From: Limnomonas spitsbergensis
Lineage: Eukaryota > Chlorophyta > Chlorophyceae > Chlamydomonadales
Length of the DNA: 64,000 nucleotides
Assembly (NCBI GenBank): GCA_037349105.1
Contig: JAYJMM010000119.1
Location: 1,313,001-1,377,000, forward strand
Direction: 5' to 3'
Position numbers and translations under genes: made by a program
The notes under the pieces: generated by a model
The model's database searches: none
What the model saw: only the letters and a program-made list of their open reading frames with translations
What the model was told of the DNA's origin: nothing
In this document: positions 35,601 to 45,598 of the stretch, in pieces
Layout of the letters: each line of letters starts with the position of its first letter
How positions within the stretch are numbered: the stretch's first letter is position 1

Positions 35601-38600
35601 CAGAAAGGCAGGGTTCAGCAAGGTCAGTTCATCTCGGGGTGTGTGGCACACAGGATTTATTCGATTGCACAGCGAACCATCTGTGGTAGGCCGCTCGGCA
35701 GCCATCACTGTACCAATTGGGACAAACCATGACTGGCCTACAGCTGATCGCCCCAGCAGCAGGGCTTGCAGCAACCGGCCCCCATGGCTGTAGGCCTTGA
35801 TGCAGCTGAATTATAGTTGAAGCACCGTGAAGTATATGGTGATTTGTACACAAAACAGAGAGACAGGGTTCAGTCAGTTCATGGACAGGAGGGAAGCTTG
35901 GCGAAAGCATCATAAACACATTATGTACGAGAAGAAAGTACCAATCAATTAGATCCAACATGTCATACCGTTCATGAAACGTATATCAAACAAACCGATG
36001 AAGCAGCCATTGGGAAGAGGGTTGTGTCTTGGTTACCGCAGCGTATGCTTAAGCCCTGGCTGAAACCTAACTTTGTTTCGTACAGAAGAAATGCTCGGGA
36101 TGGGCTGGCATTTTTTATAACGAAATAAACCGGTCTATTTTTTTGCCCCAGGTAGAGAGTCGGCGAGTATGTCGCCCCCATCCAAACAGGACACTATTCA
36201 ACTGGTGCCAGGTAGCCCTTAAAGGTGCTTAATCAACCGTTCAGCGTCATCAACAGCCGACGGCCGGATGGGCTAGGTGCAGAAAGCCCTGCTGCTTGGA
36301 CCACCGGCCACCGGCGGGACAATGTTTGGTCTACATCGGCCTAGTGGTGGGGCTGTTGGATTCCCAGCTGCCTGCCCAAGGTAGTATGGTGAGCGCTATG
36401 GAACAAATGCTGTCAGACACATGCCCCTAGCCTGCCTTACTCCTATCCTGGCCCGAGGAGAAGGAACCCGCGAGGGGTGCAAGGCACCTATTCCTCAGGC
36501 AAGCAAGCCAGTGCAGCCCCAGCGGGGGCCTGCTTCTCAATAGAGCAGGGCAGTGCTCCCCTGCCTACCCACACAAAACATACCCGACGATGCTCTTGTC
36601 ACAGCCCGCTTTCAATTCTTCATAGCGCCAACCAGCATCATTTTTAATCGCTTTCTGGCGGACTGAATCCAACTCGAATCATGGTGGCTTATCCCAGGAG
36701 TGCTTGAGAGGCCTGCTCATTCACTGACTGCACACTGAGAAAGAGAGCTATGGCCTACAGGACATGATGGTCAAACAATTCAGGAGACATTGAGGCATGG
36801 GATGAGCCCGCGCCCGCTGCTCGAAGCCTGCTGGCTGCATTCCTCCAATCCAAGACCCCTTCCCTGCCTCCTCAGTCCTGAGCTACAGATCTCTCTCCTT
36901 ATGAGCAGTCCCCTTCCTCACCATACAGATCTGTGTGCTGTGAATCGACAATTGACAGGCCACCCTGTTGCCGTTTTAGGGCCCGTTGTGGAGGAAAAGT
37001 TGACTGGCCATCAGACACAAGTCCAAAAATCATGGCTGCTGCACACGGGGCCGCTGACACGGGGCCGGGAAGGCAAGGAGGTAGCTGAATTGAAGCTGAG
37101 CCACAAAGCAGAAACACTGCTGCAGATCTCCTGCCTCACCAGTAGTCTCCTGCCTCCTCACCAAAAGCGCCCTCTCCTGGGAATCCCTCTCATCACCCTC
37201 CTCCCTCGCCTACCCACCCACCTGCAGATCCCTCTCCTGTCGCCGGAACTCCTCCATCTCGTCGGCATGAGCAGCTAGCACCTGCTGCAAGTGTAGCTTC
37301 GATGACTGAAGCTCGGCGTGAGCTGCCCGCAGGCCATCCTGAGCTGCAGTGGCCTGCGTGGGGGGAGAAAAAGGGAGAGAGGGAAGTATTCCTGAGCTGC
37401 AGTCGCCTGCGTGGGGGAGACAAAAAAATCCAGGCAGAAGGGGGTAGGGATGGCAATGGGCAGGTGATGAAGCGTTGCGGGCATGACCAGGAGCTGAAGC
37501 GTGGAAAAGTGTGGCGCAGCAGGTAGCAGCTGCTGCTGTCACGCCTGCTCACATCAGGGTAAGCTTCATGCGGCTGCGACCACATGTCCACCTGATCTTG
37601 CCATTTATATGAGATAGTTAAGCAGCCAGGCAAAGAGGGGCCCTAGTTTAGGGTTAAAGGATAAAGGGCTGAATTTAAAGCTCATTTTTTCTTGATTCTT
37701 GCCATATTAGCGACCCCCATGCGCTGCTTCCCCCCCCCCTTCACTCTCCTCCTACCCATCCATGTACACCTGAGAGCTGCTCCCCTTCACCCTTTTATGC
37801 GTACAATTTCAAACAACAATCCTATAAACCCTCGATTATGTCCTGCCCTTACAAACCCTCGAGTATGTCCTGCTCTTATAAACCCTCGAGTATGTCCTGC
37901 CCTTATAAACCCTCGATTGTGTCCTGCTCTTATAAACCCTCGAGTATGTCCTGCCCTTATAAACCCTCAATTATATCCTGCCCTTTTTTACCCTCGATGA
38001 TGTCCTGCTCTTATAAACCCTCACTTATCCTCCTGCCCTTATAAACCCTCGAATATGTCCTGCTCTTATGAACCCTAGATTATGGTTTGCCCTTAATAAC
38101 CCTCGAGTATGTCCCGCCCTTATAAACCCTCGATTACATCCTGCCCTTATAAACCCTCGAGTATGGCCTGTCCACCTCAGCGTCCCTGAGTGCCAGTGCT
38201 TCCTCAGTCTGTGACAGTCGGCTCTCATAGGCCCTCTTTGTGGTCACAAGCGTGTCCCTCAGGCTCTCAACCGCCCGCTCCTTGGCCTGCGGGATCAGGG
38301 CTTAAGGGTTTAGGATTAAGGGTTAAGGGTTTAGGGTAAAATATCATAATCTCTCAAATGCCTGCTCTTTGGCCCGCACTATTAGGGTGAAGGGGTGAAG
38401 GGAGGTAAACCTCCCCACCGCTGGGCGCACCAGCGGCCTTACGGCTAAGCAGCTGCCCCAGCGCCCCGCTTTCACTTCAACGGTTTAGGATTCAGGGTTA
38501 AGGATAAGGGTTCATCAGCCTCACGCCCCTCACATGGCAGTCTAGGCACCCCCCTCATTTTCAGCGCCGCATATTCCTCCCGTCCACATCCACACAGGTG

Positions 38601-40216
38601 AGCGCCAGCTAAGGCCTCCTCCCCAACAGGTCCAGGGTGCAATCGTACATGGGGAAGCTGGGGTGGTTTTGGGGCCCAGGGCGAAACAGGGGCGAAACAG
38701 GGGTGCAATGGGATGCAAACGGAGTGCAATGGGATCCACAGACAGGCCGCAGCCTAGGCTGAAACCTGAAATCGAAAGCCTGAACCTTGGAGCTGGTTTA
38801 GCACAGCTGATATGAGGTGTCAGGGTAGGCTGTGGCCCATATGTCAGTGTCATTGCATGGTGTTCAGCTCCAGGCTTTAACGTGAAGTGCTTAGCTCATA
38901 CCGCTGATCACTTGTGACCCCCCGTGCATCTCATGAGGCTTCAGGGTTCAAGGTATGGGGATTTTATAGGGTACACAGTTGGCAGGCCACGTTCCTCCAG
39001 TGTGAGCCGTTGCATGTGAAGCTCAAGCTTTCAGGGTTAAGGTTTAGGGTTCAGCGCAGCTGAAGGTTTAGGGTTCAGGACTCCAGGGTTTAGTGCAGTA
39101 TGAAGCCTGTCTGTGAGAGTTATGGCAAACTGAGGAGCTCCAGAGTTAAGGGTTTGTAGTTTATATATAGGGTTCAGTTGTAAGCGGAGGCTACCGCCCA
39201 CCAGCGAAAGCCGCTGCATCTCGTGCAGCTCCGTCTCCTTCTGTCTCAGGGTGCTCTTGTGAACCTCTGTGGTGCGGCGGATGGCAGCGTCCATCTCATC
39301 CTCAGCATGCTCGATGGCCCGGCCCAGGCGATCCACACTCTTCTGCATTCCACAACGGGGAAGGGCATCGGGCGATGAGAGGTAGGGTACAGGGACAGGG
39401 GTGTTAATTTGTTCAAAGGCAGATGGACGCGTCCATTTAGTCCTCAGCAGCCTCGATGGTCATAACCAGCCAGTCCAAACTCTTCTGACATCCTAACAAG
39501 GTTAGGGCACCGGGGTTATGAACGGCAAGGTGAAGACGCAGGAATCTACAGGCTGACAGCAGCAGCCATCTCGTCCTCAGCAGCCTTGATGGCCCGGCTT
39601 AGGCGGCCCAAACTCTTCAGCACTCCACAACAGGGCACGAGTACGTTGAAAGTAAGGTAGCCAGAGACAGGGTTGATATAGACAAGGACACATTGCTGCT
39701 GCCCACCTCTGCAGTTGACTGGTGAGGAGGGGGAGGAGGAGAACGAGGAGGAAGAGCAGGGCATATTGCACTAGCCTTGCCTGCTAACCGAGCAGCCTGG
39801 CTCTCTTTTTGTTGATCATTTTTGGGAAGTATGCAGCCAAGAACGTTCCCTGGAGGAGAATCGATGCAATCGGAATTCCATGCATGCAACTCCCCATGGC
39901 ATGGTCATCATGGCATGCAGGACCCGCGTTTGCGTTTTTTCGCGCGGCCAAGCCCCACCTCTGCGCTGTTGAGCGCATATGAATATGTTTCGGCTGCCTG
40001 ACTCGAGGGAGACGCAGCTGCCACACTGTAGTTGCCGGGACGAGGTGACTCAAACTGGGAACCGACTGTGAAGACTTTCTTGGGCGTGTCCAGCAAGGAC
40101 CTGTCACCATCATGCAATCTTTGTAAATTAAAAATCGGGGCATGCATCATCGGATTTGTGAAAGGTCGTGGTTCGCACCGAAGCTCGTCCAGCTCCCGCA
40201 GGACGTTGACGCTCAT
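32622..40216 (-). CDS. Eight-exon coiled-coil protein, 448 aa
   Basis: Exons, in transcript order: 40216-40179, 40118-39959, 39342-39202, 38286-38176, 37353-37222, 35590-35423, 34542-34438, 33113-32622. The first junction splits a codon; all six later ones fall in phase 0, and the sum is 1347 bases. The N-terminus (MSVNVLRELDELRLHDGDRS, then a Ser/Pro-rich stretch) is non-helical. Exons 3-7 each encode a continuous charged coiled coil, for example LGRAIEHAEDEMDAAIRR, AAHAELQSSKLHLQQVL and RRECEELRRRAELLAEEL. The last exon starts EEYDMLLTAIRETATIK, continues with a Gly-rich disordered part and ends in a final helix (ARRKLERDNKELRAEVLAAR). Extra small exons may be missing. It looks like a centrosomal, ciliary or cytoskeletal structural protein, but I cannot name the family. 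Confidence 0.72.
34213..34370 (+). repeat. Dispersed ~170-bp repeat (R1), full-length type
   Basis: Contains GCTACATCACGGCCTACGGC, a GGTGCAGCAAGG segment, TAGGCCGGTCAAGGTTTGGT and CAGTGGTGGCCGCCTGGC. Lies in the last intron of the coiled-coil gene. Confidence 0.7.
35690..35830 (-). repeat. R1 copy, reverse orientation
   Basis: The reverse complement shows the GTTTGTCCC, AGCCCTGCTGCTGGGGCGAT and CTACAGCC landmarks; the AATTATAGTTGAAGCACC edge faces right. Lies in an intron. Confidence 0.6.
36280..36385 (+). repeat. R1 copy, 3' part
   Basis: GCAGAAAGCCCTGCTGCTTG, ACCACCGGCCACCGGC and GGCCTAGTGGTGG are recognisable; the 5' ATTCAGCTAC edge is missing. Confidence 0.6.
37821..38170. repeat. 27-bp minisatellite, about 13 units, in an intron of the coiled-coil gene
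   Basis: Unit CCCTCGAGTATGTCCTGCCC + TTATAAA with few substitutions. It begins almost directly beyond the splice donor of the 38286-38176 exon. Because 27 is a multiple of three, frames on both strands stay open and give spurious ORFs. Confidence 0.88.
38290..39180. repeat. Degenerate telomere-type repeats in an intron
   Basis: Irregular AGGGTTTAGGGTTCAGGGTT-like strings at 38300-38340, 38480-38515, 39030-39095 and 39145-39175. They resemble plant-type TTTAGGG units but are interrupted and never form a clean array. Confidence 0.55.
39421..39619 (-). pseudogene. Two decayed tandem copies of the KS-V/L-D-RLGRAI exon
   Basis: 39552-39619 encodes KSLGRLSRAIKAAEDEMAAA, homologous to the exon at 39342-39202, but its acceptor AG reads TG and it ends in a stop. 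39421-39487 keeps an acceptor-like TCAG and KSLDWLVMTIEAAED, then an in-frame TAA. Both lie upstream of the intact exon in the same intron. Confidence 0.7.
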
Positions 40217-41144
40217 CACAGCGTACGCCGATGTCGGAACTGACCAGCGGCCCTGCTATAACGCGCTCCTGGAATCTATTGTATAGATGTTAGGCAGGCT
40301 TTTGCAGCAGCCCGGCACAACGCGGAATCTAGCAACAGCACGGACTCGTGTACGGCACCTTCGACGAGAGATGAACGGATGGAAGTCAGCCAACGGACAC
40401 GTTTCTGTCACACCTAGAGAGGCAGCGCGCAGGCGTCTTAAATATAGCCGAGTCACTGAGGCGGAATAGCCTCCCAGTCAACATTTCCCGTCCCGTGACA
40501 CCCGGCAACGACAACTTTGACCTTCAAGCAGAAGGTCAAGACCAATTTCACCCACTGTTCATTGTGTGGGGAGCTTCAGCTACAATTCAGCATTACCCCG
40601 GTATGGGGCCTAGAGAGAATGATGCCATTATCCCTGCTGCCTGGTAACCCACCATGGACCGATCAAGGTTTGGTCAACACTCAACACCGGCCAAGAAGTA
40701 TCCTAGTAGGGCACATGGGGCCCACCCAGGGTATTCATCACTAGCAGCCCTTTGGCTACAATTTTGCTACATCGGCCTACGGCCAAAGGGTCCTTGTGCA
40801 AGCTCTGCTGATAGGGCTGCCAACAGTATGCGTGTCCAGTGTGTTTACTGTCTAGGTTTGGTCCTAGCGCTAGCCCAGTGGTGGCCGCCCTACAAGGCTA
40901 CAACCTGTGCTCAAACCAGTATGCTGGCTCCCGCGGTCATGCCCCATCCATAACATTAGGAACATGTAATATAGTAACTCAAAAACTGAAAAATCCCACA
41001 TCGCAAATGTTTCCCCCCCGCTAGTAATTGCCAACAAAATAAAGAACGTATCAGCCTCTGCTTGAACCTTGCAGTACTGTGCCCACTATCTGCTACCTGT
41101 CCCATGCATCCACCCTGAGGCTATGCTTAAGCTAGTTCACAAAT
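40217..41144. other. Interval between the coiled-coil gene start and the FtsJ gene end
   Basis: No gene. It holds the 5' flank of the coiled-coil gene, an R1 edge at about 40575-40620 and the R1 copy at 40745-40910. Confidence 0.5.
40745..40910 (+). repeat. R1 copy
   Basis: GGCTACAATTTTGCTACATC, GGCCTACGGCC, a TGTGCAAGCTCTGCTGATAG segment and CCCAGTGGTGGCCGCCCTAC; an extra 30-40 bases are inserted in the middle. Confidence 0.6.
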
Positions 41145-44100
41145 TCACCCTGCCACTGGCTTCTTCCTGCCCATTGCCACCGCAAAGAATCGCGGCTCTG
41201 CGATCGCGACGCATCCACCCGCATGCGCGCAACCTTGGTGAAGTAGCGCTGCACGTCCTTCCCGAAGTTGTTGGTACCGGCCCCCTATACGCAGGGAAAT
41301 AGAGAGGGAGATTATGGCTGGGATGAGGGCTAGGCTCAGTACTGGGCACGCTGGGATGTGTGGGAGGTGATGAGGGTTCAGGGCTGGGGTCAGCGCACTA
41401 AAAATCAAATTGTTGATAACAGCATCCACATGCAGCAATGCAGCCTGGGTAATAAGGCTGCCATTCGGGTTGAGGCCAAGTTTAATGGCCAGGGCTGGGG
41501 CACTGGAGGATAAGACGAGGAGGGCGGAATTTAAGCCAAAGCGTGCTAAAATAGAACAGCGGTGAGTTTGCACCTCAGGCACCCCATGGTGAGCAATGGA
41601 GCAACAGCCCAGAGATAAGCTTGTCCAGCAGGCTACCATGGATTCAAATTGCCTTCCCTCGGGTATGCTCGGGTATGAAAAAACGATTTTATTATAATGC
41701 TGCCCTCAGGAGAATAATCGACAAGAAATCTTAATTCCTGACTGAAAACTGGCGTTGACAATCGATCATTATCATATTCATGGATCCCTCAACCCCCAAA
41801 CACCGTTCATTATGAGCGAAGGCAAAGCAAATCTACGGTACTTCATTCATGAATTATAATACTAGCTGAGTGGATAGAGACCAGGCTTGCTGGCACTCAT
41901 ATCCATCAGGCCCAACGTGATCTCTTAGCAGTCAGCAAAAAAAATGAATGTTGGCCGTCCACTCATCACGTACCTTGAGCACCTACATGACGAGCACCAT
42001 AGAAAAGAAAGAAAACTACATCCCCCTAGGGGCGTGCGGGTTGATGGAACAGCACAGTGCGTGGCCGGAGCCACATACGCCTCGCACATGACTGGCTCGG
42101 CAGTGTCCATAACACTCAGACCCCACCCATCACGCAGACACGCACCTCCTGCAACTTCATGATGACAAGCACGCCTTGCATGCATGCCCAATGACTTGCA
42201 AGCGCCAAATCGGAGAGAATGGCAACCTACACCTGCTGTCACGGCCATCACTGCTGGGTACTTCCCAGTATCTAAATCTCAGGGCGTACATAAATTTCTT
42301 TTACATGCCCCAATCATAACACGCACCTCGTGCGCCTTCATGACCAGCACCCCTTCCGGCATGAGGGAGCCAGTGCATTTGAAGGCTGCACGCTGCATTT
42401 ACCGCTTCCAGTACTGATGAAATAAGTGCACATGCAGGACATGCAGGCCCCTCGCACCTCATACACCTTCATGACCAGCGCCCCTCCCGGTTTGAGGTAG
42501 CCGGTGCGTTTGAATCCCATGCGCTGCGCGTACTGCTCCCCATACTGATCGAAGAAGAAGCCTGTTGCGATGTGCAGCGCGGTGGAGGCGAGCTCAATCA
42601 ACACCCCAGCATCGCTTATGCTGCTGGCGGAGTGGAGCTGAGGTAGGGGTCGAGGAAAACACGGTTGGGGGTAAAGATCGGCCACAGCAGGGGGCTAAAC
42701 GAGGCTACCTTGATCGTTTCCTCAGTGCCCTTGATGCTGCTGGTGGAGTGGAGCCGAGTTCATGGGTTGGGATTTAGTGTTTCTGGTTGAGATTATTTGT
42801 TAGGCGAGCTCAATACACACCCTACACGTCCAGGGTTCAGGTTTATGACTTATGTTTGGGGTTCGAAATTTATCAGGCTCGTTGACATTGCTGATGCAGC
42901 AGAGCAGAAATATTATGTCAGGGTTGGGGGATCAGAGTTTGGGACGTAAGGCTCGCTGAACTAGAACTCAGCTGGATTGACAGCTCGCTGTTACTGATAT
43001 CCCGGGTGAGGTGGAGCTGGGCAGCAGCAGGACATATGACATAGGCAGCCATTATTGATCATAACTGGGCCCCGTGAGCTTCAGCGTTGGGCAGCAGCAT
43101 GACACATGATGCAGCCAGCCATGACTGATGTGTACGCAAACAAGGCACATCTAATAACAAAAAACTGGTTGTTACGGAGGCATCGCTTGGTATGTATTGG
43201 TGGCTTTTACTTCAATGGGACCCAGAGCCGTGCGCATCAGCTGGGCAGAGAAAGCAAGAAGAAAGCTACATGCTGCTGGACCAGAAGAGCTAGTAAGAGA
43301 GCGTTGCCACATGGGCCAAGGCTGTACGTGAATCGCAAGCATATCAGGCTGGCGTTGACAGTCAAGATGGTTGGGGGTGAAAATCTGGAGAACATTGAAG
43401 GGACCAAGGTGGGTGGGTGCACCAGCAGGGGGCAGCCGCTCAGATCTGGATGAGCCAGCCGGGGCATGCCGCCATGCCATGTCCACAGCCTAATGTCAGA
43501 GTCCGTGGCACCTAACATTTTTAGCGTTTTGAAAGCATATTTTGATATGTTTCCTTGCACACCTTATCTGACAACAAAGTGTCAGATCCCTCTGACGAGT
43601 CTTTTCATCCAGCTGTCATTTTGAGCCTTTGAAAGGCAATATTATTGGCGCAGCTTGCCTGCTGCCATGCTGGAGGATTGAATCTGTGCTGTGCAGCACC
43701 TGTTAATTAAGACACTGTATCGAAGCCCCCTGGTGCTTTATCCTCACCATGTCTGACAACACTGTATCGAAGCCCCCTGGTGTGTTATCCTCACCATGTC
43801 TGACAACACTGTATCGAAGCCCCCTGGTGCGTTATCCTCACCATGTCTGACAACACTGTATCGAAGCCCCCTGGTGCGTTATCCTCACCATGTCTGACAA
43901 CACTGTATGGAAGCCCCCTGGTGCGTTATCCTCACCATGTCTGACAACACTGTATGGAAGCCCCCTGGTGCATAGTTGCGTACTCCTGCAGCACTACCGG
44001 GCTGAGCTACCTTGCGTCCACCTGCATGACCTTGACGCACTGGTCGCAGAACCGGGGAGGGCGGGCCACTGCCTGCATGGTGAGTGCGTGTGTGCTTTAT

Positions 44101-45544
44101 TTGTGTGTGTGTCTGTTTGTGTGTGTGGTGGTGTTTGGTGCGCAGGAATCATAAACAATCTAATCAACAGTGGGTCTCACTTGGATGTCCATGCCCAGAT
44201 TGAGCCTGCCTTTGTCTACGGGGCCGAGTTCCTGGCAGGCCACCCGGAAACAGCAATATGGGTGGCCGGGCATGTTAGTAGTGTGAACCAGACTAGGGTT
44301 GCTTTTAGTGTGAACCAGGTGTGAGTTGTCTATAGTTTGCGCCATTCCATCTTTGGAGGGCTTCCAGGCAGCATTTACTGACATCTGATTGACAAGGACC
44401 TAACCACGATCGGCCTACAACCGGGAGGGGGGAGAGCCTCCTACAAGTGGCGTCCACAGCATGTGGTATGCGCTACGGGCTTCCGTTCGGTGACCGCCGG
44501 ACGGCCACCGCTGGGCCGATGGGAACCAAAACTAGACTGGCCTGCGGCTGGTAGCCAGGACGGCAGGAATTACTGCACCAGGTCCCCCATCAGCCGTGAT
44601 GTAGCTGTAAAGTAGCAGAAGCACGCTTACCTAAACAGAGCCACACAGCCTCCTGCACGTGGCCTCTCACCTGCATCCATGCGCCCAGGCTGGATCCTAG
44701 GTCCAGCACCTTGGTGCCAGGATGAAGCAGAAAAATAGGTACGCCCTGAGACAAAAATTCAGGAAAGAGAATGATCAGTTAGCTTGAGTGCTTGTCGGCC
44801 TGCTGGGTGGGACTAGACAAAAAGTTGCAAGACCTTGCATGCATGCACTTGCGGGAGAATATGTGTGACGTCAGAGCAGCATTCCAGCTGCTGTTTGAAT
44901 GCTGCTGCTGCTGCTGCAAAAAAACTCCACACACTCGTGATGTCATGGAAGGCCAGTAATCACCTTTCTGTGGCAGGAATGGGCAGAGTAGGGGGTGAAT
45001 CTTGGCCCAGGAAAATATGGGTCAGCAACTAGGGAGCAGAAAATAGGGTAAGGATCACACCGCGTGAGACAGGCAATCCCAGCTAGCCCCTGCTATAGGC
45101 CAGTGGTTGGGGGCAAGTGGGGGCAGGTGACAGCACCCTTTGATACTCGTCAGCAAGGTCAGGTCCACTGAGCCAGGCCACATGGGCTGATGTCTGCTCA
45201 TGTTGCCGCGGGCGTCTGCCTGACACGACAGTGGCATATGTCCTGCTCAGGGCAGGTTGGGGCGCAGCAGGTGAGATGTGCTGGAGAGACAGCCTACTGT
45301 CCCTCATCATCACGCTGACATGGCATGCCATTTAACTTCACACTTACACCCTGCGACACCTTCTGCTGTTGAAGCATTTCCTGATCATATTTTGCAAATT
45401 CTCATCCTTCAGGACCCAGAAGCCTTCCCCCATCCGGTCTGCCTGAAGCTGGGCTCCAGGGCCTCCCCTGAATAGCTGAACCTGTGTCTTCTCTCTGGTC
45501 TGGACCAGGACCAGTGCCGTATTCGCATTGCCACTCTTCGGCAT
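41145..45544 (-). CDS. FtsJ/RrmJ-family RNA 2'-O-methyltransferase (frame broken near the C-terminus)
   Basis: Resolved exons in transcript order: 45544-45348, 45242-45137, 44745-44671, 44231-44181, 44072-44022, 42637-42458, 41284-41145; splice phases fit at every listed junction, but an exon carrying the catalytic Asp (SDM motif) was not found between 44022 and 42637. SAM-binding motif I reads KVLDLGSSLGAWMQ (family VLDLGAAPGGWSQ). Then LGPVDKGRLNLGMDIQ and RFCDQCVKVMQ fit the next strands. LKPGGALVMKVYE contains the catalytic Lys. The C-terminal block VDASRSQSRD matches ASR..S.E; after it the typical F-VAMGRKK ending is present but in a different frame, so one base is missing or extra at about 41189-41191. 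The family methylates rRNA or tRNA riboses. Exon 1 (MPKSGNANTALVLV) is assigned by phase only. Starts 54 bases from the divergent MYND gene. Confidence 0.7.
41965..42380 (-). pseudogene. Three decayed tandem copies of the 3' edge of the FtsJ KPGG exon
   Basis: The edge CACCTCATACACCTTCATGA (plus strand, 42456) recurs as CACCTCGTGCGCCTTCATGA (42326), CACCTCCTGCAACTTCATGA (42144) and, more diverged, near 41969. The first still encodes GVLVMKAHE before a GT donor. They lie in the intron downstream of the intact exon. Confidence 0.7.
42723..43022 (-). pseudogene. Decayed copies of the 5' edge of the same FtsJ exon
   Basis: The intact exon starts CTCCACTCCGCCAGCAGCAT (LHSASSIS). At 42723-42766 the minus strand reads CTCCACTCCACCAGCAGCAT with open LHSTSSIK; at 42985-43022 a weaker copy reads CTCCACCTCACCCGGGATAT. 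Both lie in the upstream intron. Confidence 0.65.
43711..43973. repeat. 47-bp minisatellite, 5-6 units, in an FtsJ intron
   Basis: Unit CAACACTGTATCGAAGCCCC + CTGGTGCGTTATCCTCACCA + TGTCTGA, nearly identical between copies. The period is not a multiple of three, so it is not coding. Units abut with no spacers, which rules out a CRISPR array. Confidence 0.9.
44400..44605 (-). repeat. R1 copy, reverse orientation, in an FtsJ intron
   Basis: Reverse-complement landmarks: CGATGTAGCTGTAAAGTAGC edge region on the right (TGATGTAGCTGTAAAG), GGTGCAG, CCGGACGGCCACCGCTGGGC and CGATCGTGG-type left end; strongly diverged. Confidence 0.5.
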
Positions 45545-45598
45545 TTTCGTCTTTTTTCTTCTCCATTGCTTTCTTCCTCTCTTCTCTCCTTTTACGCA
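45545..45598. promoter_or_regulatory. Head-to-head intergenic segment between the FtsJ and MYND start codons
   Basis: Only 54 bases separate the two predicted ATGs. The segment is pyrimidine-rich on the plus strand (CTTTTTTCTTCTCC, TTTCTTCCTCTCTTCTCTCC). If both starts are right, the genes share a compact bidirectional promoter and the transcription starts must overlap or lie within the genes. Confidence 0.35.

Noticed and set aside
37692..38228. Repetitive ORFs on both strands (SSMSCPYKP, HTRGFIRAG repeats)
   Set aside because: They are translations of the 27-bp intronic minisatellite, whose period is a multiple of three.
41145..41639. 164-codon minus-strand ORF as an independent gene
   Set aside because: Only its last 15 or so residues fit a family (the FtsJ ending, out of frame); the rest is intron sequence.
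43711..43973. Possible CRISPR array
   Set aside because: 47-bp units abut directly with no unique spacers, in a eukaryotic intron; it is a minisatellite.
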